Position numbers and translations under genes: made by a program
Source of the DNA: Clostridia bacterium
GTDB taxonomy: Bacteria; Bacillota; Clostridia; Peptostreptococcales; JAAYPU01
Assembly: GCA_016278615.1 (NCBI GenBank)
Contig: JADQBM010000072.1
Coordinates: 1-39,651, forward strand
Direction: 5' to 3'
Length of the DNA: 39,651 nucleotides
The notes under the pieces: generated by a model
What the model saw: only the letters and a program-made list of their open reading frames with translations
What the model was told of the DNA's origin: nothing
Database searches by the model: none
Shown: one piece after another, positions 7,574 to 15,243 of the stretch
Numbering within the stretch: the first letter of the stretch is position 1
Layout: each line of letters opens with the position of its first letter

Positions 7574-9133
7574 ATGCAAATACCAGATCGTATCCATAAA
7601 AATCCAGATATTGTTTTTTATATATTCATCCTTCTTTACACCTTCATTCATATTCTCTTCATTACAGATTTTCCCTTTGTTCATTCAGATGAATCCTGGC
7701 TCAGTGGACTGAGCCGAAATATTTTATCATCAAAGGATTTGTCCGTAACGGAACCTTTTTTTAATCTTTATCCAAGAAATCCTCATGCCATTAAAACGCT
7801 TTTTCACTTGATCCAAGGAGCAGTTATCCAAGTTTTTGGGTACAGTCTTTTTAATATGCGTTTGATATCTCTTGCCTTTGGTGTCCTGTTCCTTTATTTT
7901 TTCTATAAAACAGGGCGTTATCTGTTTTCTCCATGGATTTCTTTATTAGCCACGTCCATTTTTGCATGGGATATTCAGTTTATTTATGCGTCACATTTTG
8001 CACGTCAAGAAAACCTATTGGTCTTTGTTTTCATGGCTGTATTTTATTATCATGTAAAGCATATGAATCACTTGTCCAAAAAACATGCCATCATTTCAGG
8101 TCTTGTTATTGGTACGAGCATTGGAATTCATCCCAACAGTTTTATCATCGCCTTACCCTTTGTCTTCATTTATGCCTATCTGCTTCTGAAGAAAAAAAGG
8201 AATGGCGCTCTTGTTTTGTCTTTTATTGCAACCTTGGGAATCTTCGCATTCTTTTTTATCGTGTTAAGTTTCTCTTTCAATCCCACTTTCATCTCTGATT
8301 ACACAGCCTATGGACAGACATTAGGTGTTACAAATTCTTTACCAAGTAAGTTCATACAGCTCAAAGACTTCTTCTTAAAACTCTATTACGGAATCAGTGG
8401 TACTTACTATACCCCCAATATAAAGTTTCAGTTTGTTCTTTTCGTCGCTTCATTGTTTTTATCGCTGTTTGTATTTATAAAAGATAAAAATCAAACAACC
8501 CATGAATTCATACTTCTTTGTTATTTGTCCATAGCGGGGATTCTATGTGGCATTATTCTTATTGGTCGTTTCAATGCAACTAGCATCATCTTTTTGTTTC
8601 CATTGCTTTATCTATTGTTATTTACTCTTTTAACAAAAATTCCAACTTCAATCAGAATTACTTCTATGACCATCATCCTCTTAATGGTTGCCATGAATAG
8701 TGCCCAAAATATCTACCCCTATACACAAACAAGCTATGGGTATTATTTGGATGAAATCGGCAATACCGTGCCAAAGGACAGCATTGTTTTAGCCAATCTA
8801 AATTGTGAATACTATTTTGACAACCATAAGTTATTGGATTACCGTAACTTAGCTTATTTAGAAGAAAACAAAATGACCTTTTCTGATTTTATAAGAAAGA
8901 ACCATATTGCCTATATTATCTACCCAGAGGAAATGGATTTCATCTACAACAACCGTCCTGTATACAACGGTATATATGGCAACTTATACCCCTATTACGA
9001 GGACATGCAACAGTTTTTACAAAACAACTGTCTATTGATGGATTCATTTTATTCTCACTACGGTATGCGCATCTCCCGCTATTTTTTAGACAAAGAATGG
9101 CATGTGAAAATATATCAAGTGAAGCCGGATTAA
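7574..9133 (+). CDS. GT39/PMT-like membrane glycosyltransferase (ArnT-related)
   Basis: A 519-residue protein with about ten hydrophobic segments and a long C-terminal soluble part. The first outer loop has the acidic motif VHSDESWLSG, as in GT-C enzymes that use polyprenyl-phosphate sugars. It is a single gene facing the flavoprotein gene at 9151. GAGG lies upstream of the ATG. The acceptor is unknown; a link with the GT2 at 15243, which could make the lipid-linked donor, is plausible but not proven. Confidence 0.75.
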   Translation: MQIPDRIHKNPDIVFYIFILLYTFIHILFITDFPFVHSDESWLSGLSRNILSSKDLSVTEPFFNLYPRNPHAIKTLFHLIQGAVIQVFGYSLFNMRLISLAFGVLFLYFFYKTGRYLFSPWISLLATSIFAWDIQFIYASHFARQENLLVFVFMAVFYYHVKHMNHLSKKHAIISGLVIGTSIGIHPNSFIIALPFVFIYAYLLLKKKRNGALVLSFIATLGIFAFFFIVLSFSFNPTFISDYTAYGQTLGVTNSLPSKFIQLKDFFLKLYYGISGTYYTPNIKFQFVLFVASLFLSLFVFIKDKNQTTHEFILLCYLSIAGILCGIILIGRFNATSIIFLFPLLYLLLFTLLTKIPTSIRITSMTIILLMVAMNSAQNIYPYTQTSYGYYLDEIGNTVPKDSIVLANLNCEYYFDNHKLLDYRNLAYLEENKMTFSDFIRKNHIAYIIYPEEMDFIYNNRPVYNGIYGNLYPYYEDMQQFLQNNCLLMDSFYSHYGMRISRYFLDKEWHVKIYQVKPD

Positions 9134-9146
9134 AGTAATCCGGCTT
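9122..9146. terminator. Hairpin between convergent genes
   Basis: Perfect 10-bp stem AAGCCGGATT/AATCCGGCTT with a 5-nt loop, overlapping the stop of the glycosyltransferase gene. No long T-run, so it may act weakly. Confidence 0.5.
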
Positions 9147-9150
9147 ACAG

Positions 9151-10374
9151 TTACTTAAGTGCTTTTAAAAGCGATTCCTTAGAAATATTCTCTGTTATAA
9201 TACAATCCACTTTGCCATCTTTAATAATGGCCACAGCAGGATATTCTTTGACACCCAATCTATTGGCAAGGCCTTTTGATTTGTAGACGTCGATCTTACT
9301 GAAATAATATTGGTCCTTGTAGTCAAGTTCCATTTTTTCAATCTCAGAAAGTAGTTCCCTCTGATCTGCTTCAATGGCATTAAATACATAAGCAACGCCT
9401 GGTTTATCTTCTTTCATAACATGGCTTACGAATGCTTCACTTTCAGCGATGTATTTTTCAGCGCCTACTCCCGCAGTTGCACCATCACCTACACAAGTTG
9501 CCACTTGTCGAAGGTATCTGTCTCGAACATCCCCTACTGCATAGACCCCTTCCACATTGGTTTCCATATTTTCATTGGTAACAATATATCCTTTGTTTGT
9601 TATATCAATGAGGCCTTTAAAAATATCTGTATTGGGAATGTATCCTATAAATTCAAAGCAAGTATGACAGTCAATTGGGATTAGTGCCTCTGTTTTTAGA
9701 TTTTTAAGAACAACTGTCTTAAGTTCTTCATCCCCTTCAAAGTGGTCTACTACCGTGTTCCATTGGAATTCCATTTTACTGTTTGCTAATGCAGCTGCTT
9801 TTGCTATTTCATTACAATCCATTTTTCCCTCATCATGAATGATGGATACAACCACTTTATTTGCGAACTTTGTTAAGAAAATACCTTCTTCTATGGCTGC
9901 GTCTCCAGATCCAATGACCACTACAGTTTTGCCAGTATTGGCTGCTGCATCACAAGTTGCGCAAAATGCTATACCCTTACCTAAATAATCTTCTTCTTTA
10001 TCCGCACCAGTCACTCTTGGTCGTCCACCAGAGGCAATAATAACTACTTTTGCCTCATATATATTTCTAAAGGTCTCAACTTTCTTAATTTCACCTTCTA
10101 ACTCAACTTTTCTCACATCTGTAAGCTTAAATTTAACATCAAATTTTTTAGCCTGCTGATGGAAAAGCTCCATTAACCCTTTCCCTGTTACGCCTTCTGG
10201 GAAACCTGGATAATTTTCTATCTCATTGGTGTTGGTTGCAAGGCCGCCAACCAAAGCTTGTTCTATAATCAAAGTACTAAGTCGTGCACGTCCAGCATAG
10301 ATAGCAGCTGTCATTCCTGCTGCACCTCCACCTATCACGACAACATCATATTGTTCAACTTTTTTTTCTCTCAT
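9151..10374 (-). CDS. Thioredoxin reductase-like flavoprotein with C-terminal thioredoxin-fold domain (paralogue 2)
   Basis: A 407-residue paralogue of 411-1637. FAD motif GGGAAG 15-20, redox pair C138-A-T-C141, nucleotide motif GSGDAAIEE near 156-163, GDVRD near 281. The NADPH-type arginine motif is not present at about 175-190 (VVVSIIHDEGK). Residues ~322-407 look like a thioredoxin fold with a cis-proline (YPAV, about 379) but FNAIEADQ in place of CxxC. AAGGGAG precedes the start. It is the last gene of the YeeE/YedE-TusA operon. It probably reduces a persulfide or disulfide on a carrier protein; whether it takes electrons from NADH, ferredoxin or the adjoining proteins cannot be told. Confidence 0.86.
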   Translation of the reverse strand: MREKKVEQYDVVVIGGGAAGMTAAIYAGRARLSTLIIEQALVGGLATNTNEIENYPGFPEGVTGKGLMELFHQQAKKFDVKFKLTDVRKVELEGEIKKVETFRNIYEAKVVIIASGGRPRVTGADKEEDYLGKGIAFCATCDAAANTGKTVVVIGSGDAAIEEGIFLTKFANKVVVSIIHDEGKMDCNEIAKAAALANSKMEFQWNTVVDHFEGDEELKTVVLKNLKTEALIPIDCHTCFEFIGYIPNTDIFKGLIDITNKGYIVTNENMETNVEGVYAVGDVRDRYLRQVATCVGDGATAGVGAEKYIAESEAFVSHVMKEDKPGVAYVFNAIEADQRELLSEIEKMELDYKDQYYFSKIDVYKSKGLANRLGVKEYPAVAIIKDGKVDCIITENISKESLLKALK

Positions 10375-10387
10375 GAAAAAGACTCCC

Positions 10388-10921
10388 TTACATAAAGTAT
10401 TTTACTAACAATTTACTCCCTACCACTGCTCCAAAGAACATAAAGAAAGCAAAGACCCAACCAGAAAGCGAAAGTGACGCGATGCCGCTAAATAAAGCGC
10501 CAATGTTACAGCCATAAGCTATTCTTGCACCATACCCCATTAGAAGGCCTCCGAAAGCTGCAGCAACAATCTGTTTTTTTGATTTTATTTTCTTTATCTT
10601 AAACTGTGAAGCCGCCAAAGTAGCAAAAAGAGCTCCGAAAATGATTCCTAAATTTCTTAAACTTCCAGGGTCGTTGAGCAGCCCCCCGTCTAAGGTAGCT
10701 TGAGCACCTGAACTACTAAAATAGTACCACCGATCTACACTTCCTCCTACTGCCTCAAACATCCAAGCACCCCAATTTGCAAACACCCCAGAGACACCCC
10801 AGGGATTTCCAGAGGTTGCAAACGTTACAATTTGAAAAAGAGAAAGCAATATAGCGCCTGTAATATAAGGCCATGCATCTTTAAACCACTTCTTGTAAAA
10901 TTTATTATCTTGTAGTTTCAA
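10388..10921 (-). CDS. YeeE/YedE-family half-transporter (C-terminal-type half)
   Basis: A 177-residue membrane protein with about four or five hydrophobic segments and the family signature YGCNIGALFSGIASLSLSGW near 133-152. Its start codon is TTG at 10921, supported by AAGGAGG 8 nt upstream. Full-length YeeE/TsuA is about 350 residues; here two half-size proteins, this one and 11977-12672, are encoded by the same operon, as in the PmpA/PmpB type. The family imports thiosulfate or related sulfur species by passing them along membrane cysteines. Confidence 0.85.
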   Translation of the reverse strand: MKLQDNKFYKKWFKDAWPYITGAILLSLFQIVTFATSGNPWGVSGVFANWGAWMFEAVGGSVDRWYYFSSSGAQATLDGGLLNDPGSLRNLGIIFGALFATLAASQFKIKKIKSKKQIVAAAFGGLLMGYGARIAYGCNIGALFSGIASLSLSGWVFAFFMFFGAVVGSKLLVKYFM

Positions 10922-10939
10922 TTTTCTACCCTCCTTAAA

Positions 10940-11065
10940 ATCAATTAAGAATTAAAAATTAAGAATTAAGAATTAAGGTGGATTTTGTACCAAAATCTTC
11001 ATTAACTTTCATCTCTTAACCTTTTCATCTATAATCTCTTTCTTTTTTTCAGTTTTCATCTTTTC
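10940..11065. repeat. Heptamer repeat element (AATTAAG type)
   Basis: Five AATTAAG-like units (10943-10977), a short hairpin GGATTTTG/CAAAATC, then TTAAC and TTTCATC words on the other side. It lies inside the sulfur operon, between TusA and the second half-transporter. Confidence 0.6.
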
Positions 11066-11135
11066 AGAAATTTTCGGACAGGCACGGGGACCAGCCCCTA
11101 CTTACACTTAAACTTAAACTTCAAAGTATAAGCTT

Positions 11136-11360
11136 TTACACTTTCTCTATAACAACTTCCCATTCTCCATCATCTACTTCTTCGATTTCTACGTTGTGAC
11201 CATTTTTTCTTGCCCATTCTGGAACATTTTTCATGGCACAACTGTGATCAATCTGTACAATGAGTAGGTCTCCAACTTCAATTTCTTTCAATGCATTTTC
11301 TGCTTTAATTAAAGGCACTGGACACGCTTCACCTAAACAATCTATTGTAACTTCTTTCAT
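11136..11360 (-). CDS. TusA-like sulfur carrier (tandem copy 2)
   Basis: A 74-residue TusA with an intact CPVP motif (DCLGEACPVPLIKAE) and a second conserved cysteine in DHSCAMKN. It differs from the copy at 11550-11774 at only a few residues (TI/ML near the start, V/A near residue 30). AGGAGGG precedes the ATG. It would accept or hand over sulfur as a persulfide for the half-transporters and the flavoprotein of the operon. Confidence 0.93.
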   Translation of the reverse strand: MKEVTIDCLGEACPVPLIKAENALKEIEVGDLLIVQIDHSCAMKNVPEWARKNGHNVEIEEVDDGEWEVVIEKV

Positions 11361-11376
11361 AATAAACCCTCCTAAA

Positions 11377-11536
11377 ATTTAATTAATAATTAATAATGAA
11401 TAATTAATAATTATGGTCAGAAATTTTGCTTTCAGCAAAATTTCTACCGATTTCTTTCATTTCTCTTTTTATAAAATTGACGTTTTGGAACAAAACCTTC
11501 CTCAATTGTTCATTATTCATTGTTCATTGTTCATTC
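11377..11536. repeat. Heptamer-arm repeat element copy B
   Basis: The left arm has TAATAATG-like units, the right arm GTTCATT/ATTCATT units. The core has a perfect 12-bp hairpin AGAAATTTTGCT/AGCAAAATTTCT (11419-11445) and a second hairpin GTTTTGGAACAAAAC. It is nearly identical to 11791-11942. Confidence 0.78.
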
Positions 11537-11549
11537 AAAGAATAAACTA

Positions 11550-11774
11550 TTACACTTTCTCTATAACAACTTCCCATTCACCGTCATCTACTTCTTCAAT
11601 TTCTACGTTGTGACCATTCTTTCTTGCCCATTCTGGCACATTTTTCATGGCACAGCTGTGATCAATCTGTACAATAAGCAGATCCCCTGCTTCAATTTCT
11701 TTCAGTGCATTTTCTGCTTTAATCAAAGGTACTGGACACGCTTCACCTAAACAATCTAACATAACTTCTTTCAT
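11550..11774 (-). CDS. TusA-like sulfur carrier (tandem copy 1)
   Basis: A 74-residue TusA with CPVP and DHSC cysteines, almost identical to 11136-11360. The ATG at 11774 has GGAGG 8 nt upstream; the ATGs at 11780 and 11789 are too close to or ahead of that site. Together with the neighbouring repeat it makes a tandem duplication of roughly 410 bp. Confidence 0.93.
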   Translation of the reverse strand: MKEVMLDCLGEACPVPLIKAENALKEIEAGDLLIVQIDHSCAMKNVPEWARKNGHNVEIEEVDDGEWEVVIEKV

Positions 11775-11790
11775 AATCATTACCTCCATA

Positions 11791-11942
11791 AATTTAATTA
11801 AGAATTAATAATGAATAATGATGGTCAGAATTTTGCTTTTAGCAAAATTTCTACCGATTTCTTTCATTTCTCTTTTATAAAATTGAGGTTTTGGAACAAA
11901 ACCTTCCTCAATTGTTCATTATTCATTGTTCATTGTTCATTT
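11791..11942. repeat. Heptamer-arm repeat element copy C
   Basis: Same architecture and nearly the same sequence as copy B (core hairpin with TTTTGCT/AGCAAAA, then GTTTTGGAACAAAAC, then GTTCATT units). It is located between the first half-transporter and TusA copy 1. Confidence 0.78.
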
Positions 11943-11976
11943 ACCTACCTCTTCTACTTAAACTTAAACTTCAACT

Positions 11977-12672
11977 TCAATTTTCGCTTTGGCTTTTTCT
12001 GTTTTCCCATTTATCTGCTAAAATATAGAGTGTTGCGATAATTAACAGATTAACCAATAAGCCTCCTACCCAGCCAAATATATCTGGTAAGAATACTGCT
12101 TTTCCTTTTAAAATAAAGTTTAACTTCCACCAACCAAAGTGATAAGCACCCAATAGTGATCCTAAAATAAAAAATCCAAGGGTTAACACATTCATAACGA
12201 ACCCTTCTCCAACTCTCATCAAGGTGCCTGATGCACACCCCCCTGCGATTACCATCCCGATACCAAACATAAAGGCTCCTATGGCAGTTGCAAAACTAAT
12301 AGGGGCAATATAACTTTGCCCTGGAATTGGAAGTCCGTTTACATAATATCCGTATTTAATCGCAGTAAAACCTATTGTCGTCATAGCAAATGCAATCAGA
12401 ACTGCTCTTGTGACAGAAGTACTTCCAGTTAAATATGGATCTCTCATGGATGCAGTAAAACAAAACCTGGACCTTTGCAAAATAAAACCAAAGCAAGCTC
12501 CTGTCATCCAAAATAACGCAACTTGGGCATCCTTAGTGATGAGATATGCTGCAAATGCGACTAGAAGTATGATCAATACAGTTGCATGAGGAATCATATT
12601 CTTTTTTGGTTTTCTAGAGCTTCCAGCTCTTGAACTCCTGCGTATACTCTGAGCACTTTGTGCTTCAGCCAT
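11977..12672 (-). CDS. YeeE/YedE-family half-transporter (N-terminal-type half)
   Basis: A 231-residue membrane protein. A basic N-terminal tail of about 30 residues precedes five or six hydrophobic segments. The family motifs RSRFCFTASMRD and GGCASGTLMRVGEG each hold a conserved cysteine. The ATG at 12672 is chosen because AGGAGGTG lies 6 nt upstream; an in-frame GTG at 12681 is part of that ribosome site. It heads the operon that continues through two TusA genes, the other half-transporter and the flavoprotein, and is divergent from the LysR gene. Confidence 0.87.
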   Translation of the reverse strand: MAEAQSAQSIRRSSRAGSSRKPKKNMIPHATVLIILLVAFAAYLITKDAQVALFWMTGACFGFILQRSRFCFTASMRDPYLTGSTSVTRAVLIAFAMTTIGFTAIKYGYYVNGLPIPGQSYIAPISFATAIGAFMFGIGMVIAGGCASGTLMRVGEGFVMNVLTLGFFILGSLLGAYHFGWWKLNFILKGKAVFLPDIFGWVGGLLVNLLIIATLYILADKWENRKSQSEN

Positions 12673-12745
12673 CTGCTTCACCTCCTAAATGATATTTTAT
12701 TAACAATCTTGTTTTAATTTTAACACAATATCAAGTCACCATTAT

Positions 12746-12772
12746 ATCCGATAAACCAATATTGCATCGGAT
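12746..12772. promoter_or_regulatory. Candidate LysR operator
   Basis: Inverted repeat ATCCGAT-N13-ATCGGAT between the divergent LysR gene and the half-transporter operon. On the minus strand a TATAAT (12741-12746) lies at its edge with a weak -35, as expected of a LysR-activated promoter. Confidence 0.6.
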
Positions 12773-12788
12773 TTGACAATAGCTCCTT

Positions 12789-12828
12789 AGATTTTTGTTG
12801 ATAGATTTTTGTTGATAGATTTTGATTG
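12789..12828. repeat. Tandem 14-bp repeat
   Basis: Two exact copies of AGATTTTTGTTGAT and a partial third, in the LysR promoter region. 14 is twice the 7-bp unit of the other elements, but the sequence is different. Confidence 0.8.
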
Positions 12829-12898
12829 TAAAGGTATAATATTGTAAATACTTAAAGAAAATATCTTCATATCACTTTTTTAATGAGAGGGTTTAATT

Positions 12899-13795
12899 AT
12901 GCATATAGAAAATTTTGATTACTTTTATCAAGTTGTTAAGGCAAAGAGTATTTCAAAAGTTGCAAAAAAACAGCATATTTCTCAATCTGCACTAAGTCAA
13001 CAAATTCAAAAATTTGAAGAGAGTATTGGTGTTGACTTATTAGAAAGAAGTAATAAAGGCGTTACTCTAACGCCAATGGGTGAAGTGGTTCTAAAATATT
13101 CAGAAAATATTATTAGAACCTATAATAAAATGTTAGCAGAAATTGATAGTGGTATAGAAAATACTGCAGTTATTAAAATCGAAGCCAACTATGCCATTAC
13201 AGATTATTCTCTACCTTGCACCCTTTATAAAGTTAAAGAAAAATTTGGTTATCATAAATATGAATTAACTTCTAATTCTTTCGTTGATATTGTGGATAAT
13301 GTCATCAATAACATCTGTGATGTAGGCTTTATTTATGGATCTCCCGATTCCGACGAATTACAAATTGAGAAGGTCGGAAGCAATACTGTGGTACTCATCT
13401 CAAACAGTGAGAAAAAAATCAAGTCGCCTATTCATCTTCAAGATTTGTTTAATTACCCTCTGATCACTTTAAATGATAAGTATGAAATGAAGAACACATT
13501 AAAGAAAGATTTAATGCGTTTGGGTTATAGTTACGATGATTTGAATATTGTATTTGAAACAGATTCCATTGAAGCCTTGAAGTCTTCTGTTGCGAGAGGA
13601 CACGGTCTTGGATTTATCCCATATATAGCTGTTAAAGAGGAACTCTATAGAAAAAAGTTTGATATCGTAGAAATACAAGATTATAATATGAACCAAAATG
13701 TATATATGATTAGTAAAGAAGGGCAAAAAAAGAACAAAGCCGTCAATGAATTTATTGATGCCTTTAAGGAAATTGGAAGTAGTAGTTTTTGTTAG
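12899..13795 (+). CDS. LysR-family transcriptional regulator
   Basis: A 298-residue protein. A winged HTH fills residues 1-60 (SISKVAKKQHISQSALSQQI), followed by a linker helix and a periplasmic-binding-like effector domain. GAGAGGG precedes the ATG. It is transcribed away from the half-transporter-TusA-flavoprotein operon, the usual place for a LysR activator, and the inverted repeat at 12746-12772 fits as its site. It likely senses a sulfur metabolite, as CysB and CysL do; this is inference. Its stop directly abuts the stop of the TusA gene at 13796. Confidence 0.9.
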   Translation: MHIENFDYFYQVVKAKSISKVAKKQHISQSALSQQIQKFEESIGVDLLERSNKGVTLTPMGEVVLKYSENIIRTYNKMLAEIDSGIENTAVIKIEANYAITDYSLPCTLYKVKEKFGYHKYELTSNSFVDIVDNVINNICDVGFIYGSPDSDELQIEKVGSNTVVLISNSEKKIKSPIHLQDLFNYPLITLNDKYEMKNTLKKDLMRLGYSYDDLNIVFETDSIEALKSSVARGHGLGFIPYIAVKEELYRKKFDIVEIQDYNMNQNVYMISKEGQKKNKAVNEFIDAFKEIGSSSFC

Positions 13796-14023
13796 CTATA
13801 AGACTGTTATGAATATTTCCCAAACACCATTTATAACTTCTTCTTTTTCTATTTTGACTTTTGCTCTTTTGAAATTATCTGTTACAGACTCTACCACACA
13901 ACTGTGATCTGAGATAACTTTCAGAGTATCTCCACTTTTCATGCTCTGGAGTTCTTTTTTTATTCTAAGAACAGGAATGGGACAGATTTCGCCAAAACAA
14001 TCTAACTCGCGATCACGATTCAT
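13796..14023 (-). CDS. TusA family sulfur carrier, canonical CPIP (fifth paralogue)
   Basis: A 75-residue TusA with CFGEICPIPVLR and DHSC motifs. It is the most divergent from the other four (C-terminal half VTDNFKRAKVKIEKEE) and closest to the ordinary TusA family. The ATG at 14023 has AGGTGA upstream; the GTG at 14032 is within that site. It converges on the LysR gene with no gap. Confidence 0.88.
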   Translation of the reverse strand: MNRDRELDCFGEICPIPVLRIKKELQSMKSGDTLKVISDHSCVVESVTDNFKRAKVKIEKEEVINGVWEIFITVL

Positions 14024-14103
14024 TACTCTCACCTGCTGTTTTTATATATTATTATCATATACAATATTATATATTATCCTCATTGATAATCAAGGTGGTA
14101 AAA

Positions 14104-15243
14104 ATGGAAATACCTTTTAATAAAATCTACTTAACCGGTAATGAAGAAAAATATGTATCCCTTGCTATTCTTAATATTGATGCACAAAAATATACCCATG
14201 GCTGTGCAGAATGGATTAAAAATCATATGAATGCCTATAAAGTCTTCATGACCTCATCCGGAACCTCTGCTCTTGAGGTCGCTCTTAACGCATTGGAAAT
14301 AGATAAAGGAGATGAAATTATTCTGCCTTCTTTTACCTTTCCCTCCACTGCAAACGCTGTTTTATTAGCAGGAGGAACCCCTGTTTTTTGCGAGATTAAT
14401 TCCAGTACTTTATGCATGGATTATGATGACTTTGATTCCAAAATGACTTCTAAAACAAAAGCTGTCATTCCTGTTCATTATGGTGGCAATGCCTATGCAC
14501 TTGATAAAATACTTCAACTTGCAAGGACCAAAAATCTATATGTTGTTGAAGATTCTGCCCATGCTTTTGGCGCTTCTTATCTCAACAAGCCCTTAGGAAC
14601 TTGGGGGGACATGGGAATATTTAGTTTTCATTCAACTAAAAACATTACCTGCGGAGAAGGCGGTGCCCTTCTACTGAATACTAAAAATGAATCTATAAAT
14701 AATCAAGTGGATTCCCTTTATCACAATGGAACCAACCGAACTGAATTCCTTCAAGGTAAAACGCCCTACTACAACTGGCAAAACTTAGGTCTTAACCCTC
14801 ATCCTTCAGAATTATCTATGGCTTTCCTTTATAGCCAGCTCATAGCTTCTAAGGCTCTGACCTTATCAAGACAAAGCGCATATAAAAAGTACCAAGCTTA
14901 TTTTTTAGATGCTCAAAAAAGGCATTCCTGTATTGAATCTTACTCCCAAGAAAGTAGAAAGGCCAGTAGTAATTACCACATCTTTTATGTTGTTTTTGAA
15001 TCAAATAATATAAGAGATTTTATGATGAACCAAATGAAAGAAAGGGGTATTTCTGCTGCTTTTCATTTCATGCCTTTGCATAGCTCCGAAATGGGACAAA
15101 GTTTAGGATACAAGCATACGGACCTTCCCATAACCGAAAAAATTTCCAAATGTGTCCTGAGATTGCCACTTTACAATTATATGAGGGAAGAAGAAACAGA
15201 ATATATCATTGAAATAGTTGACCAGCTATTGAGGGATTTGTGA
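14104..15243 (+). CDS. DegT/DnrJ/EryC1 family PLP-dependent sugar aminotransferase (WecE-like)
   Basis: A 379-residue enzyme of the nucleotide-sugar aminotransferase family. It has SSGTSALEVAL (phosphate-binding turn), EDSAHAFG (aspartate facing PLP) and FHSTKN, where K179 is the expected Schiff-base lysine. The family adds an amino group from glutamate to a keto sugar bound to a nucleotide. The ATG at 14104 has AAGGTGG upstream; a TTG at 14083 lacks one. Its stop overlaps the next start as TGATG, so it is coupled to the GT2. Possible product: an aminodideoxysugar for a surface glycan. Confidence 0.87.
   Translation: MEIPFNKIYLTGNEEKYVSLAILNIDAQKYTHGCAEWIKNHMNAYKVFMTSSGTSALEVALNALEIDKGDEIILPSFTFPSTANAVLLAGGTPVFCEINSSTLCMDYDDFDSKMTSKTKAVIPVHYGGNAYALDKILQLARTKNLYVVEDSAHAFGASYLNKPLGTWGDMGIFSFHSTKNITCGEGGALLLNTKNESINNQVDSLYHNGTNRTEFLQGKTPYYNWQNLGLNPHPSELSMAFLYSQLIASKALTLSRQSAYKKYQAYFLDAQKRHSCIESYSQESRKASSNYHIFYVVFESNNIRDFMMNQMKERGISAAFHFMPLHSSEMGQSLGYKHTDLPITEKISKCVLRLPLYNYMREEETEYIIEIVDQLLRDL

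Noticed and set aside
11066-11130. Additional gene or RNA in the GC-rich patch near GGCACGGGGACC
   Set aside because: Only a short GC-rich run next to the element; no ORF or clear structure.
10388-12672. A single YeeE gene broken by a frameshift
   Set aside because: Each half has its own ribosome site and start, and two TusA genes lie between them, so this is a two-gene arrangement rather than a broken gene.
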